Shown: positions 1 to 12,812 of the stretch, piece after piece
How the letters are laid out: every line of letters begins with the position of its first letter
How positions within the stretch are numbered: position 1 is the first letter of the stretch
Origin: Dermanyssus gallinae
Lineage: Eukaryota; Arthropoda; Arachnida; Mesostigmata; Dermanyssidae
NCBI GenBank assembly: GCA_003439945.1
Contig: QVRM01001011.1
Coordinates: 248,001 to 312,000 of the forward strand
DNA length: 64,000 nucleotides
Direction: 5' to 3'
Notes under the pieces: model-generated
Databases searched by the model: none
What the model was told of the DNA's origin: nothing
What the model saw: only the letters and a program-made list of their open reading frames with translations
Position numbers and translations under genes: made by a program

Positions 1-48
1 AAAATCCGTACACAGGCAATTGCCTTACGAGAAATAAAAAAAAAAAAA
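1..48 (+). repeat. 3' tail of a SINE-A copy (partial, cut by window edge)
   Basis: The first 36 bases align with the 3' part of the SINE at 903-1111 (aligned to 1054-1095), apart from a gap of about seven bases, and are followed by an A-rich tail. The head of this copy lies outside the window. The matching tail shows that 903-1111 is a dispersed element and not a single-copy tRNA gene. Confidence 0.55.
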
Positions 49-902
49 ATACCGAGCGACTTCCAGTCTTCCAAAAAAAAAAAAAAAAAAAAAGATATTT
101 AGAAATAATCTTCTCATATACCTTGGAGACATAATGGACCAGTGATATTGGACAGTGGCTTGACGACGGTAATTTTCGGTCACCTTTTTTGTAAAACGAA
201 CGTTGTAACTCCCTGTTTTCCAATCAGCACCTTTATTCTTAGGAGAGAACATGATTTATTTGTCTTATATATATATATATGTTATCACGAAGGAGCAGCC
301 ACGGTTACAGGCTCTGTCTTACAGTACATATTACTGTTAATGGTTTTCCGTGCTCGAGGAATTCGATGGGTATCGGACTTTGAACGTAGAAAAATAAGGC
401 GGACGGTGAGCATTATCTTGTGCGCTTACAATGGCACAGCGTTCAATTTTTTTTTAGGAGGGGAAACGGCACCAGCTCTTCACCGGTAACGATCTGCTCC
501 AAGAGAGCAGGGTCTTTATGGTACCGGAACAGGTGTTGCGGAGCTAGTCCCAAAACACAGTTCGTTTTCTGGCTCGCTGAGCTTCTTCATAGCTCACTGC
601 GTGCACACGCCATAATAATGTTGTCCCACACGCCCTGCCGCGAGCGACAATTGAACGAGACACACAAATGCCTAATATTCTCCTCCGCGTCAGGCGTCCG
701 TGCCTGCGCACAACCGCACCAACCAAACACTCTGTTCGCGTCCTTAGCCGTCTCATTGCATTGCGCCTCAAAGCGGCATATTCGAATTTCAACCGGTTGG
801 TTGTTACGACGTTTTGTGCATCATTTTATCTAAACTCATACGCATTATAGAGGCCCGGATTGCACCGATATCCCCGTTTCTGACTGACCGCTAAATCATC
901 AC
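49..902. other. intergenic, nothing recognised
   Basis: The stretch holds A-rich tracts near 75-93 and a short (TA)n near 270-283. Open frames on both strands are short, overlap each other and show no domain I recognise, so I call no gene here. Confidence 0.5.
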
Positions 903-1111
903 CGAGCAAGATGGCTTAGTGGCAAAGCCTTTGCCTTGCATTCGGGAGGACTGGGTGGTTCGAGACCCAGACTGGCCACTCTTATATTGGTTTGCATGGT
1001 TTCCAATTTAGACTAAGTAAATGCCGGAGTGGATTAAAATTAGCCAGGACATGAAAAACCGTACACGGGCAATTACGGGAAATCTTACGGGAAATCTTGA
1101 AACAAAAAATC
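903..1111 (+). repeat. tRNA-derived SINE (family A)
   Basis: A perfect RNA polymerase III A box (TGGCTTAGTGG, 912-922) and a perfect B box (GGTTCGAGACC, 957-967) are 35 bases apart, the spacing expected of a tRNA-derived promoter. The flanks do not form a convincing acceptor stem, and the element continues into a non-tRNA body and a tail shared with 1-48. That makes a SINE far more likely than a functional tRNA gene. The exact ends are estimated from the tRNA-like head and the A-rich tail. Confidence 0.75.
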
Positions 1112-1216
1112 TCCTTATCGTGTTTGTATTAATCACCTGATTCCAACACCTGCGTCGGAATCATCAGCGTCATGGCCATATAACTATATCTTTCAATATC
1201 TGTCTCGATCTCTCAC

Positions 1217-1465
1217 CTGCTCTACTACTTGTGTCGAGCCAGCTGAATCAGTCGGAGACGTTGAGTCATTAAACTCGGCCGTATGGCCATTGTCGGCGTC
1301 GGGTGGTGTAGCATTCAAATCAACAATCAACTTAAGAACAGCCACACTTAGCTTGTTCGCCTTCTTCTTAACTTTTGCACCGGACTTTGCTTTCAAGTTG
1401 GTGGTCAAAGAGGCTACTCTCTTCCTCGGCTCGACAGCGCTTCTTCGCCCGCTCACCATTGTCAT
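1217..1465 (-). CDS. possible first coding exon, unknown protein
   Basis: Reading on the minus strand, an ATG at 1463-1465 opens 83 codons that end in phase 0 at a canonical donor (GAGCAG then GTGAGA; donor GT at 1216-1215). An in-frame TGA lies a few codons upstream, so this would be the first methionine. The peptide starts MTMVSG, is basic and lysine-rich in its first half (KVKKK near residue 31) and acidic, Ser/Thr-rich in its second half. It matches no family I know and has no low-complexity repeat, unlike most open frames nearby. If real, the gene continues to the left past the window edge, with SINE-A in its first intron. The antisense frame at 1290-1550 is probably a shadow. The call rests on an open frame and one splice motif only. 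Confidence 0.3.
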
Positions 1466-2180
1466 TGATGATGGTCTGTCTCACCAGCGCGCGAGAGCAG
1501 AACGAACTCAAAAACCGAGAGCAGACGACACAGTCACACTGCACTGCTAAATGACGACGCACAGGCAGGCGAGATGAGATGATAATATGTGGCCACGCAC
1601 GGGATGACTTTAGATGATCTCGAACAATTAACTATTGCTAACCAGGCATTATTCCATCGGTACACGCCGCCCCGCCCGCGTGCGCGTGGAGAGGCGAGAG
1701 CGGTGACCCGCCCCGTTGATCGTGGCCAAAGTAGAGAAGTAAAGTAAACAGAGTATGATGACACGAAAGCATCAACTGCGCACACGTGCATCAATCACCA
1801 AGCCAAGCCACGGACAACTGAAGCTTGCTAACCGAATCGAATCGAATCATCACGGTGACCTATCTAACTCAACGTTGGGTCATCAAAACCACACACAACG
1901 ACAGTACTCCGAACGACAGTACTCAACAACGACAGTACTCGAAAACGAAAACACTCGGCAATAGAACTCAACATATATAAGGAGAACAACACTCGGCACG
2001 CACGCGATTGATGATCCCACCACCACCACCACCGGAAGCAGCACCGGAATAGCTGCGGAGTGCCGCAGAGGACGTCACAGACGCAAGGCGACCGAAGGCA
2101 CAGAAATACCGCCATACGATACAGACTCGACCCAATGACACGCCAGCTATCCGCACTCGACGCTAGCAGACGAACAAATA

Positions 2181-2231
<51 letters not shown>

Positions 2232-3899
2232 TTGTTTTGTTTTTGACCGACGGTTTGCTTAACATTGTTGCACATGCATCGTGGTTCACTGTAATGATTG
2301 TTCAACAGAGATGGCGCTTTGACGCACTGGCATTGTTGTACGTGTAGAAGAATCGCATGCTGCTCCTCGCGACCAACCTTACATTGTTGTTTGCATTATG
2401 ACGATACTTGGTGAAAATCTTTTCGTAAGCAAATGTTTGCATTAGAACCGTGTACTGCAACTCTAGTGAGGTCGAGAGATTTTAACTCCCAGTCGTCGGC
2501 CAAGTGTTCTTCAGACGCGATCATTCGAGGGAAGTCAGACCTTCATCTGAGGACCTCAACAAGAAGCTAGGTAGAAGCCACGGAACCTATGAGGTTCCAA
2601 AATGCCGTGAATATTCTGAATTTGTTTGCAAGCGCTTTCCTTCATAAATCAAGCGAACTTGGTTCCGAACTCGAGTTCTGTATCCTTCAGGCTACACTCT
2701 TAAAGTAGGAACTCCTTTAGAAACCCTTAAAGCAACCTGCAGAAAGGTAGCCCTAACTTGACCTAAAATCAAAAAGTTGGTTCTGATGAAGAAAGGTCCT
2801 GATAACCTGTATACAACACGCAGCGGCTGTGGCATCCCCTTATGTTAAAAAAACCTCACGGCTATGCTCAGGGACAGCTTCAAAGGTTCCGGTGAAGGAT
2901 TGAATACCTTTATGAACACCTTCCTACAAGTGTCTTATGAATCTCGTTCCATTTCTCGAAAATATTACACCTACGAGCGGGAAGTGCTGAGCATGTTTCC
3001 GATATACAAACTTCTGCAAAATGGCAAGTGACTGCTGAAAGTAGAATCGACTGCGTACGAAGACGACTATATCGTTAGTGTATATAAGGGTATTCACGTA
3101 TGCGTGTCAAATTTTGATTTCGCCAGGGAGACCATTTGCAAGCACTGAGAACAAAGCAGACTGATGCTATCGCCCTGAGTTACTCGAGTGTTCCGCGTCG
3201 TGTCATGCTCAGAGGTCCCGTTCGTCCAGCACTAGGAAAAGTGTATTTCAATTGGTCTTTACTTAGTATTGAATTGGTAGTTTCGATCGCAGCATAACAG
3301 TGTGACCCAACAGTACATAATCTGCATCTAAATGTTAGGGAGTCTACAACAGTTTCCGCACATACAAGCATGTGGTAGCGCTTAATGTCGCAGTTACCAC
3401 GGTTAAACCAAATACGCATCCCTTCATGTTGAAACAGTTTAGTTGCATGCACATATCAGGGTGGTATCGTTGCCAGGTCATTCCGCACACAGTTGTGCAA
3501 TTTATTTGGCAACCTCTTTTCCATTTATCAGATCAAAAGCTGGGCTCTCGGCATAGGTCTCAATGCAAACTTCACGTTTTGGTCTCTCTGTCATGTCGTG
3601 TAGAAGTGTAATGTCTTTGTGCTAAACGGGACCTTGTCATATTTGAGCTTGAGAATTTAGCCGTATGTTTAAAGTGAGAAACACATAGACAGGGGGTAGT
3701 GCGCATCCACGTCGCGCTGTTTGCAGTGCAGCCCAATGTCAGATGAATTCACGTGACATTGAACACGATTCCGTCTCATTCATATAGCTGCTCAAAAGCC
3801 AGGCGTCACGCGTAATTCGCCAACGACCTAACTCACACCGATGACGGTGTCTCCGTTTGAGCCCTAGCTATGCCTTGGGGCAGCCACGAACAGCGTTCA
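1466..3899. other. non-coding stretch, one (TA)n array
   Basis: A (TA)n array occupies about 2184-2228. The rest is unique-looking sequence with short, mutually overlapping open frames and no domain I recognise. If the candidate exon at 1217-1465 is real, 1.5-2.2 kb could hold its 5' UTR and promoter, but nothing in the sequence proves this. Confidence 0.45.
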
Positions 3900-3914
3900 G
3901 TATATAGCAACAAC

Positions 3915-5200
3915 GACAATAATAATGATAATAGTAATAATAATAATAATAATAATAATGATGATGATGATGATGATAATAATAATAACGAGAACAAACG
4001 CGCCAAAAACACAACAGGCGACAAACCAGCACCAACAAAAATAAACAACAGAAACAGCAATACCAACAGCAGTCAGAGCAGCAACAGCAGCAGCAGCAGC
4101 GGCATCAGGTAACTTCACTGACGAACGTAAAATCATCGTTCATGCATGCGATGATCTTCGACTTCGTAGACTTCTTCGCCTACCTACCTACCTACGGTCG
4201 GTCGTTTGGTTGATCTGCCGTGGTCTGGCGGCTAGCGACGGCTTGTGAGCGGCATCTATCTACTTATCTAGCTTTCTGTTTCTCTGGCTCTTTCTCTGTG
4301 TGTGTGTGTGTGGGTCCATCCATGTCTGCCGAAGTAGCTGAGGTCGCGGTTGGTCGGTGGGTCGGTCTTCACCGACTTCGACTTCACCCAGCCACCTCAC
4401 GAAGCCTCGTCAGTCAGTCAGTCAGTCAGTGAGTCAATCAGTCACTTAGGCAGCCAGCCAGCCCTTCAGACAAACGGCCAGACGGAGAGTAAGTACTGAG
4501 TTAGTGAGTGACTGAGTCGGTAGTAGTCCCTCATCACTGGGCGGCCCACCAGCACCATCAACAGCGGCGTCGTCAGCATTAACGTTAGCATTAGCGGCGG
4601 CGGTGGCGGCTGCAGCAGCAGCATCAGCAACAGTAACATCGGCCAGAAGAAATGAGGTGGTGAGTAACCGAAGTAGCCGAGGTTGATCGAGGCGAGGCGA
4701 TGCGAGGCGAAGTGAGGCTCCACCAAAAGCAGCAAGCACAGGCGGTGACGCCCGCCACCTCCTCATCGTCGTCTGCCCGGCGTTCATTCGTTCGAGCGTG
4801 CGTCTCTGCGTCCCTCCGTCCGTCCGACCGACCGACCGTTCGCCTGGCCACTCGCCGCTCGCGCTATCGCTGTAGCCATCCCCACGGCACGGTCGTCGGA
4901 GGCTCATGATGAGGCCGCGCGCGATGCGCCAGGCTTGGCGGTGAAAGCTAAGAATGGCGGTAGGGCATGGCGGTAAAAGCGCCAAAAACAGCAGCAGCGA
5001 TGATGAATACACAACAAGAACAAAAGTAACACTGACGGCGACAACGGCGACGACGACGATGAGAGCAGCTCGAGCAAAACCGACAATAACCACAACAATA
5101 ACGAAAAAGTTACAGCAGGACAACAACAACAACAATAAAAAGAACACAACAACAACAACAATAAAAAGAACACACCAACAACAACAATGCCGATGGTGAC
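3915..5200. repeat. triplet-repeat-rich island (AAT, GAT, CAG, CAA, CAGT)
   Basis: This block contains (AAT)n and (GAT)n at about 3918-3993, (CAG)n at about 4075-4101, (CAGT)n at about 4410-4435 and CAA/CAG-rich DNA to about 5190. The long open frames seen here, including one of about 320 codons on the minus strand, are runs of a few residues created by the repeats and are not convincing proteins. Similar sequence lies between the two real genes at 60-62.9 kb. This block could therefore be UTR or promoter DNA of an unseen gene, but that is inference. Confidence 0.6.
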
Positions 5201-5556
5201 TAGAACAACATGAGAAGCCGCGCGCCAGAAGCAGCAGCAGAATCACCAACTTCAGAACTAAATGTGACTTTACAGCAGAGCAGGCTACACACACGACACG
5301 TTGGTAATGTTTCTTTTTTTCTTTGCCAGCAACACCGAGCGCCGGAGAAGAAAAAGAAACCAAGAAAACAGCGCACGTGGGTAATGTTGCTGCTGATGCA
5401 ATTGCTGACAATGATGATATTGGAGCATCTCAACCGCTGGTTTTTATCAGCGGCGCAGGAAGGCAACATTGTACAGCCGTCAAACGACACCACAGGACCA
5501 AATTGATTAGTGGAAGAAAACTGTATCGGCCAGAGCAAAAAGCTACACGTCTTGTA

Positions 5557-5558
5557 AT

Positions 5559-5600
<42 letters not shown>
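5557..5600. repeat. (TA)n-(GA)n compound microsatellite
   Basis: A (TA)n run to about 5582 passes directly into (GA)n to 5600. Confidence 0.9.
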
Positions 5601-7338
5601 AGACGGAAGATCTAAATAGTGGTACGAATATATTTAAAACTCAGCCATATGCGGAAAAAAAAACCCCATTGTAGAAAAATGTGTGACCACAGATACTAAT
5701 GAGCAACAGCGCAAACAAAGTAAATGTGGAAGAGAATCGTTCTTGCAAACGCCAAGGTTATTGGTGTCGATTCTGAAGGATGGTCATATTTTATAGTTAT
5801 CATGGAATGAGGGTATGGAAATACGCGGCTTTTCTGCTCCTATACCTTCGGCCACCCCGCTCGACTGCGTCATTGCATAACGCCCGAAACAGTTACTCGA
5901 GCTGGTTCATTGTTGGCTGTAGAGTTAACTACTGCCTGGTTAGGTCTGAGAAGTGAGGTTATTATTGACTGTCGTTCGCCAACGCCATCGACAGTGAATA
6001 AATCGCTCCTTCCGAACGCTTCATGACTTCACGACTTCAGACGCCCGATACCTATGTCCCGTGTGCCATTGTTTTCCCGGTGGTTCGCTCAACCAATAAG
6101 ACGAGAAAACCTAGGAGCACTTCCCCCTAGGGTTTGCTAACACAATTAAACACAATTTTCAGTCACATCTTACCATCCAGCGCAGTGAGAAGCGGTCTTC
6201 TCGTTCGAACCCGAGCGGTCCAGAGAAGATATTCTACAGTGGGCTTGCTGGTCCTTGTTGTCACTGTTACAGCGCAGTCAAGATGGCAGTGTCATCGCTG
6301 ACGCTTCTCGCTTTTGCTGATCGACGAGATACGGGCACAAGCAGGAAAAGGAAGAAGGGGAATTGAAAATTGTTCAACCTCTGTATGAGCTTGTTTGTTT
6401 GTTTGTTTGCATGTATGTGGGTGCGTGCTTACGTTCGCTTGTTCGTCTCTGTGTGTCTGTGTGTTAGTACGTATGTGTCTGTATAGACACAAATTGGCCT
6501 ACGTGCACAACGTAATTGGCTATCCATCCGTTCGTTCATCCGTCCGTACTGGTCCGTCTTCGCAGCAACGAGAGTCACGACACGTTAATCTGTATCAGTT
6601 CAATCTAGCTTCAAATTGCTAAGCCGCAACATTGGTAGCTGCAGTAACAACAGCAGCAGGAACAGCAACAACAGCAGAAACAGCAACAACAATGATAACA
6701 GCTGCTGCAGCAAAAAGCAGAAGCCAACGGCAAAGAAAAGAAAAATCGAAAAACACCCCGCGAAATGAAGACAAGCGTCGCGCGCAAAAGACCGAACAAA
6801 GCATCCAGCTAGCTAATCGGTGACTAGATCAGTTGTTAGAGCAGCAACAACAACAGCAGCAACAATGAAAGCAGCAACAACAACATCAATGAAAACAAGA
6901 GCAACAACAACAGCAACAACGAAAAAAACAGCAACAACAGCTACGTCTCGGTTTCTAGCCAGCAGGTCGTGTACAAATCCTGGAAAATCTGGACGTTTAT
7001 ACTGAGTTTTTTTACGCTCTGTATTGTCACGTTACTCACGACGACGACGACTCGGCGACCACAGGAAGGACGAAAACAACAAACAACAATTGAAGCCATA
7101 CAACCATAAAGCAAACCATGTTTAACAATTGATGAAAAAAGAACTGAAGTTACTGAGGGTGGTGTAAACCAAAGAAGAAAAAGTGTACGCCGGACGCACT
7201 GTGAGTATGCGCGTCAAATTGTATACAAATTAGGAGGCCTCCAAACATCGGGGATGTCCTGATAAAACTACGTTGCTACACCGAAAAGCTATGTTTAGAG
7301 TGCACTTGCAAGGAGACTTTTGAACAACCAGGAAGTGA
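5601..7338. other. non-coding stretch with CAG/CAA triplet tracts
   Basis: Between 5601 and 6630 I see nothing beyond ordinary AT/GC-mixed sequence and short GTTT/TGTG tracts. From 6630 to 7080 the plus strand is dominated by interrupted CAG/CAA triplets, then a short GAC run. The open frames encode low-complexity Ala/Thr/Gln strings and are rejected as genes. Confidence 0.5.
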
Positions 7339-7408
7339 CAGCTTCCAACCTCTTCCCTGTGATTCAGGGAAGAGGTTGGAAGCTGTTTCCAACCTCTTCC
7401 CTGTGATT
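7339..7408. repeat. perfect 21-bp inverted repeat plus a direct third copy
   Basis: Arms at 7339-7359 and 7365-7385 are exact reverse complements around a five-base loop. The 22 bases at 7343-7364 are then repeated exactly in direct orientation at 7387-7408. The transcript of either strand would form a stable hairpin. No flanking gene explains it. Confidence 0.9.
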
Positions 7409-7479
7409 TGCACAAGACATGGTGTTCTTGCCGAACGAAGCCGATAGCGAGTTAACTAACTGTTAGGCATACCCTCTCA

Positions 7480-7990
7480 GTTTAGGGACGATGCTAGTCT
7501 AACGTTTAACCCAAGAAAGAGCGCGATAAAAGTGTTCCTAATGCTGTACGCAAGACAGAGAAAGACAACCGTGGCTAACTTTGATCGAAGCCGACTCATC
7601 CGGCACCGAAACCACAAGAAAGAGCATAGGGTACACACCTATCTGAGTATGCTACGGATAAGGAGTCACATGGGTAGTGTCTGAGAGTAGAGCCCACCTG
7701 TGTGAAGTGTAGCGCTCGTGCGGAAACAAAAGCACACGTCGTTTTTCGATGTACCGACGGTTACTGCACAGAAGATAAGATAGTAGAAGCCCCCGGTTTG
7801 CGAACAGTCAACTAACAACGGGCACATTTCAGCCGGTAGATCGAGAGACTCTTGATGAAAGACACTAGAACACTCTGACCTCCCTTACTCGCCCCGAAGG
7901 GAGCGAGTGATTGAAATATCAAGATAAATAAATTATGCTCGCATCTCCGCTCAATAACGGCGGGAATACCCGAACTTCGACTTCTGCCTT
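7480..7990 (+). pseudogene. LINE 3' remnant with C-terminal zinc-binding motif
   Basis: The plus strand encodes, in two frames, the end of a non-LTR retrotransposon reverse-transcriptase protein. One frame reads VHTYLSMLRIRSHMG (about 7630-7675). After a frameshift and two stops, a second frame reads PTCVKCSARAETKAHVVFRC (about 7695-7752), that is C-X2-C-X8-H-X4-C. This Cys/His motif after a helical segment is typical of the C-terminus of R1/Jockey-type LINEs. The reverse transcriptase itself is absent here, so this is a 5'-truncated or broken-up copy. Confidence 0.5.
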
Positions 7991-8379
7991 CCTGCACTCC
8001 ACTCTATAAACTAAACGTGTTTCGGTGAAGACCGTGCATCAGTACAGGACCGTTTATCCCGAGCCCCGTTGTCTTACGTCTCTGCGTGCTGCGTCCTTAG
8101 CAATTCTGTACAACCAAGAGTTTGATTGGGTGTGTGCCCTGGTTATCGCACTGATCACTACAAACATAAGGCCAACAAGAACAACAACACCAAGGGTTGC
8201 GATAGCCATAACACAGCATTACCAATTAACAAAACAAGAGTAATGTCAGCGTTAGTAGCAAACCAACAACCGCCTCCAAAAAGACTCAAAGTTAAATACA
8301 TATCAAAAGCGTGACACAACACCAACCACAATAGCCACAAATACGCTATTCACGTGAGCATGGCGTGCGCTATGACGCT

Positions 8380-8413
<34 letters not shown>

Positions 8414-9930
8414 TGAAGTGCGGACGATACCTTTGAAGATATTCAAATAATTGCTTTTGTTTTCACTAGTAGGAGATGTTGTAATTTTGCTTCAAATACA
8501 GATCTGAACAGTCACGAAACACTCATAGCAAGATCAACCAACAACTAAAGGCCAATAGTTAACCCCATCTATGTATGGGTGGTATCTTGTCAAATACGAC
8601 ACAATAAATTAATGCGCATATATATATATATATATATATTTACGTCATAGATGAATTCCAATTGCAAACATCTAATAAATCCGCGTGCAATTACAAACAT
8701 CTCAAATGACAATGTATATCTATAACAATAATTGTGCACATGTCCGTGCACTGAAAGAACAACATGTGGACATTTCGCTAATCCAGCGGCGAGCGCTAGA
8801 TAGATAGCTAGTCTTTGAGTCATTGGCTTTGACCATTATCAATGGCCGTGAACTTCAGCCGCTTTCTCTATTTCTCGTGGGTCAGCTCAAATCGCCGGTC
8901 AAAAGCCGGCAACGTTGTCAACATGGCTTCTTCGTAGTGTGGCGCAGCTTCTACACGTTAGATATGCATGTGTCCGCCCCCCTTAACGACAAAGCGCGGT
9001 CACAGTGGTACAAGTGGTACTTGTAGTAGCTGTGGTGGCATAACCTCCCCACCCCCCCAGGCGCAGGGTTAACAAGATGTGGTGGTGGTACCCCTTTCAT
9101 ATACACCGATGAATCACGTCGATCTTACAATAAGAAGAAGAAGAAGAAGAACAACAACAACAACAACAACAACAATAACAACAACAACAGCAGCAGCAGC
9201 AACAACCACAATCACTGCAACAACAGCACCAACAACCTCTGTTCTTGCTGACACGATTCAATGTTCGAGCTGTTGTAATGATAGCGATGTTGATTAATGC
9301 GGGTGGTAATGTTGCCCCCCCCCCCGGCCGGTGATTCAGCATGACAAGAAATGCCAATGTCTGTCCAAAATCGAAGCAGAATTTAGCTAAGAATGCCGGT
9401 TTGACGGGACGCACTGCATACCAGCGAAGAAGCTCGCAAATAGTTATAAAATATAAACAAAAATACTTACATATACAAGTAAATAAAACCGAGGGACAAT
9501 AGTTTACATCCCATTATGCGTTGAATAAATATATGCCTACAAACAAAAGTAAATGCATGGACAAAACGCACACACATAATTCATCAGGAAGCATATAAAT
9601 GTTGAAATATCAAATGTATTGACCCCACTTAACAGACTAACATCGCACCTATAGTAGGGCGGGTCATGTGTTCTTCAATGTGCATTTTTTTCTCTCTGAA
9701 CCAGTTGAGAAATATACCACACCGGGAATGAATGAGATGAGATAGCATACAGAAATGACATTTACTTACTCTTGGTAAACCCAATGGAGACAACTCTCTC
9801 CAACTAAACATGATATAATTCCATCTCCAATCCCCACGTGTAGTAGCATTAAAGGCGCCGTAAGACGTAAATGGCCAGCCTAATGATGCTCTAAACTATA
9901 TATGAATATAGACACGTCTGTACGCTCCTC
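7991..9930. other. non-coding stretch with microsatellites
   Basis: (TA)n arrays lie at about 8380-8408 and 8617-8640. An AAG/AAC/CAG triplet run spans about 9130-9205, and a poly-C tract sits near 9316. No coding region is recognised. Confidence 0.5.
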
Positions 9931-9944
9931 GTTCATTTCTCTCT

Positions 9945-10137
<193 letters not shown>

Positions 10138-10299
10138 TTAATTTATTTAGCCCCCATTAGCTATAAATATATATATATTTTTTTTTTACGGGGTGTGCAA
10201 CTGATAATAGTATGCGTAGTTCGTACCTGTTTACTGTTGCTGCTGTGGCTGGTGTTGGATCGATGCTGGACAGATTTGCGGTGATTCACTATCGTTCGT

Positions 10300-11870
10300 T
10301 ATGTTTTGGTCATTCTATTTGCTGGCTACCACAACAATAACATGGTGCCGCCGCCGTCGCCGACAACAACGACAACAACACCACCACCAACAATGGTGAG
10401 ATCACCAGGAAGAGCTGGCTTATTAGAGCAGCGCTATGATGTTTTTTTCTTTCCTTTCGTTTCTCTACACACTGGCTGCGGGTGGTGGTGTTTTGTCTGC
10501 GATCAGCCTCCGATTTCCTTTCGCGCTATCGCGACTTCGCTTAATTCAAACTCGAGGCGGCAACGGCAGTCCCAGCGACCGGAGCAGCAACAGCAACAAC
10601 AACGAACACACACATCATGATGTTGATGACGATGACGATAATTATATCCTTGGCCCGCTGAGCACGCTGAGACGCATTCGGTCACCACCAACAGACGTCC
10701 AACGTCCATGTGCAACGGAGGGGTGTGGTGCTAGAAACACGTCCGAATCGACGTAGAGTAGTAGAGAGCGTTCATAAGCGTTCCGAATCGATCCATACAT
10801 ACATACATGCATACATGTACGCTCATACACAGTGATGTGGTTCCGAATCCGTTGTATCCCTGGCGGCTCACGCACACATGTGTAGAAACATCACACGCAG
10901 ATGATGTATGATGACATCTCCAACAACGAATGATAGCTGCCGCCACAATAACAACAATAACAGCAACAACGTCAACAAAGAACAAAAATCACAACAACAA
11001 TGACAGCAACAACAACAACGACGACGACGACGACAACGACGTCAACAACAACAGCGGTGGGTGCACTCCAACAACTACAAAGTCAATTCACAACACAATC
11101 CCACTGCGACGACTCACTCTTTCGGCACAACAAGGAAATCTTCGACTGGACCTCGACTACACTGTATTGAGAGACTCGATCGCTCGTCGCATTCAAGCTC
11201 GATCGAGCTTTTTGAGGCTTCGAACTTCGTTGTAGTCAGCGCAGCAAGAACGCGTATTGACAGCAACAACCCGCGCCAACGCCGGGTTCACACGTGACGG
11301 ACGGGAACAATACAGGTCGAACGAACAGGCTAACAGAGGCCAGTTACAGAACCACAGCAACGGCGATGACGACGACGACGACGGCAACGATTCGACAATG
11401 ACGACGACGAAAACGATTCGACAACGACGACGACGATTTATATCGATATGATGATAATCATAAGCGCATCACAGGCGTTCGAACGAAAATGGCTGGCCAA
11501 TTTCGCCGCATCCCCACATTTCGTCGGATCGTCCGATTGGTGGAGGGTGGAGGCTACGCACAGCTCCATACAGTCAGCCACAGTGTCCATTCCCAAGTCC
11601 GCACCGGCTGCCGGCTTGTGGCGACATTTAACAACGCTACGACGACAATACGAGCAATATTAGTAGTAGTAGTAGTAGTAGTAGCTGGTAGTAGTAATAG
11701 TTGCTCTACCGCAACACACGCGCGTCCCGCCTGACGTCGCCCGCCGGTATCTGTTTGGTGGCGGCGGCGGCGGCAATCCGTTCTGCTGCTGCTGCTGCTG
11801 TTGGTTCTCCCTGCAAATCGGCAAGAAGCACACAGCGTGTCAACAACAACAACAAAAACATATTGGTCTA
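10300..11870. repeat. triplet-repeat-rich island (CAA, GAC, GTA, CTG)
   Basis: CAA/CAG and GAC tracts are dense at 10350-10420, 10570-10640, 10930-11060 and 11360-11440. A (TAG)n lies at about 11660-11690 and a CTG run near 11785. Open frames here encode Asn/Asp/Thr strings. No gene is supported. Confidence 0.55.
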
Positions 11871-11926
11871 AGGGGGGAAAGAGAAACAAACACCCTTACC
11901 CATATATATATATATACATGTAAAAT

Positions 11927-11971
11927 ATTTATTAAGAATGCAAATGGAGCTACAATTGTCTCCCGCAAACG
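11927..11971. repeat. short dispersed repeat next to (TA)n, copy 1
   Basis: About 45 bases, including the exact block ACAATTGTCTCCCG, match 26433-26478 in the same orientation. Both copies lie just after a (TA)n array. On the minus strand the repeat reads GGGAGACAATTGT and then AT-rich sequence into the array, which looks like the 3' end of a retroelement. Confidence 0.6.
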
Positions 11972-12293
11972 TATATATACATTAAAAATATATATATATA
12001 TATAAATATATATTTTTTTTAGCATTTTTAGCATTAAAAGTCATACGTAGTGTAAAGTCTTTTGAGATCAAAGATCAAAAACCATGCGATAGACTAACAA
12101 CCACAGGGCTAGAATCCAACCAATCAACTAGCGGATTAAGTCAGTCGTGGTACGTACGTGAAGAGTCAATTAACAAATGTACGCACTCCTTACGTAATTA
12201 AGCCAGCTTCGTGCGGTTAAGCAGAGGTGGCACGGAGAAAATGACACGGAGGCCAGAGAAGCGGGACCAAATACGTCACACGTGTGTTGCATT

Positions 12294-12302
<9 letters not shown>

Positions 12303-12342
<40 letters not shown>
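12303..12342. repeat. (TA)n microsatellite with poly-A edge
   Basis: A poly-A run of about 15 bases passes into (TA)n. A further TA array lies at 12700-12717. Confidence 0.85.
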
Positions 12343-12344
<2 letters not shown>

Positions 12345-12717
12345 GAACCATAGATATGGGCATCAGCTATCGACTTTTGAAACCTAAAGTAACAATAATA
12401 ATAAGAATATTTTTTATTCTTCCTGCGGCAGAAAATCGCAAATTCAGAACAAGTAGCAGTGACAGGATTCGTGACAAAGAGGGTGAATCGCAATGAGACC
12501 ACCAAGCCACAGATTCTCTCCAAGACCAAGTCACAGGTGGCAATCTGTGCGTTTCTTCCCACGGGCACTTTGTTAGAAGCTCGCTGTGCAGCAACAAATA
12601 CAGACTGTTCAACATTGAGCATATAAGTCAGCAACAGGCTGTTGGCAAAGACGAACAACGACACCAAATCATATTTCTCATGTTGGAGTTGCTGATATTT
12701 ATATATATATATATATA

Positions 12718-12777
12718 GAAAATGTTGTGATGATTTATTAATCATTTACAATCCGTTTGCACCCTCGGCAGTGCTTG

Positions 12778-12779
<2 letters not shown>
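12718..12779 (-). repeat. solo 3' end of the REL-type LINE, flanked by (TA)n on both sides
   Basis: These 62 bases match 30077-30138 with five mismatches (about 92% identity). The 30-kb copy is the 3' UTR end of a LINE with a restriction-like endonuclease. Here nothing of the coding region is present, and both ends run directly into (TA)n (12700-12717 and 12780-12810). This is what a severely 5'-truncated insertion into a TA array would look like. The orientation is inferred from the 30-kb copy. Confidence 0.65.

Positions 12780-12810
<31 letters not shown>

Positions 12811-12812
<2 letters not shown>

Noticed and set aside
903..985. tRNA gene
   Set aside because: A and B boxes are perfect but the arms do not close into a cloverleaf, and the sequence continues into a tail repeated at 1-48, so it is a SINE.
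4446..5411. Minus-strand open frame of 321 codons
   Set aside because: Its sequence is mostly Leu/Val/Ser/Ala/Cys strings made by triplet repeats, with no domain and equal-length low-complexity frames on the other strand.
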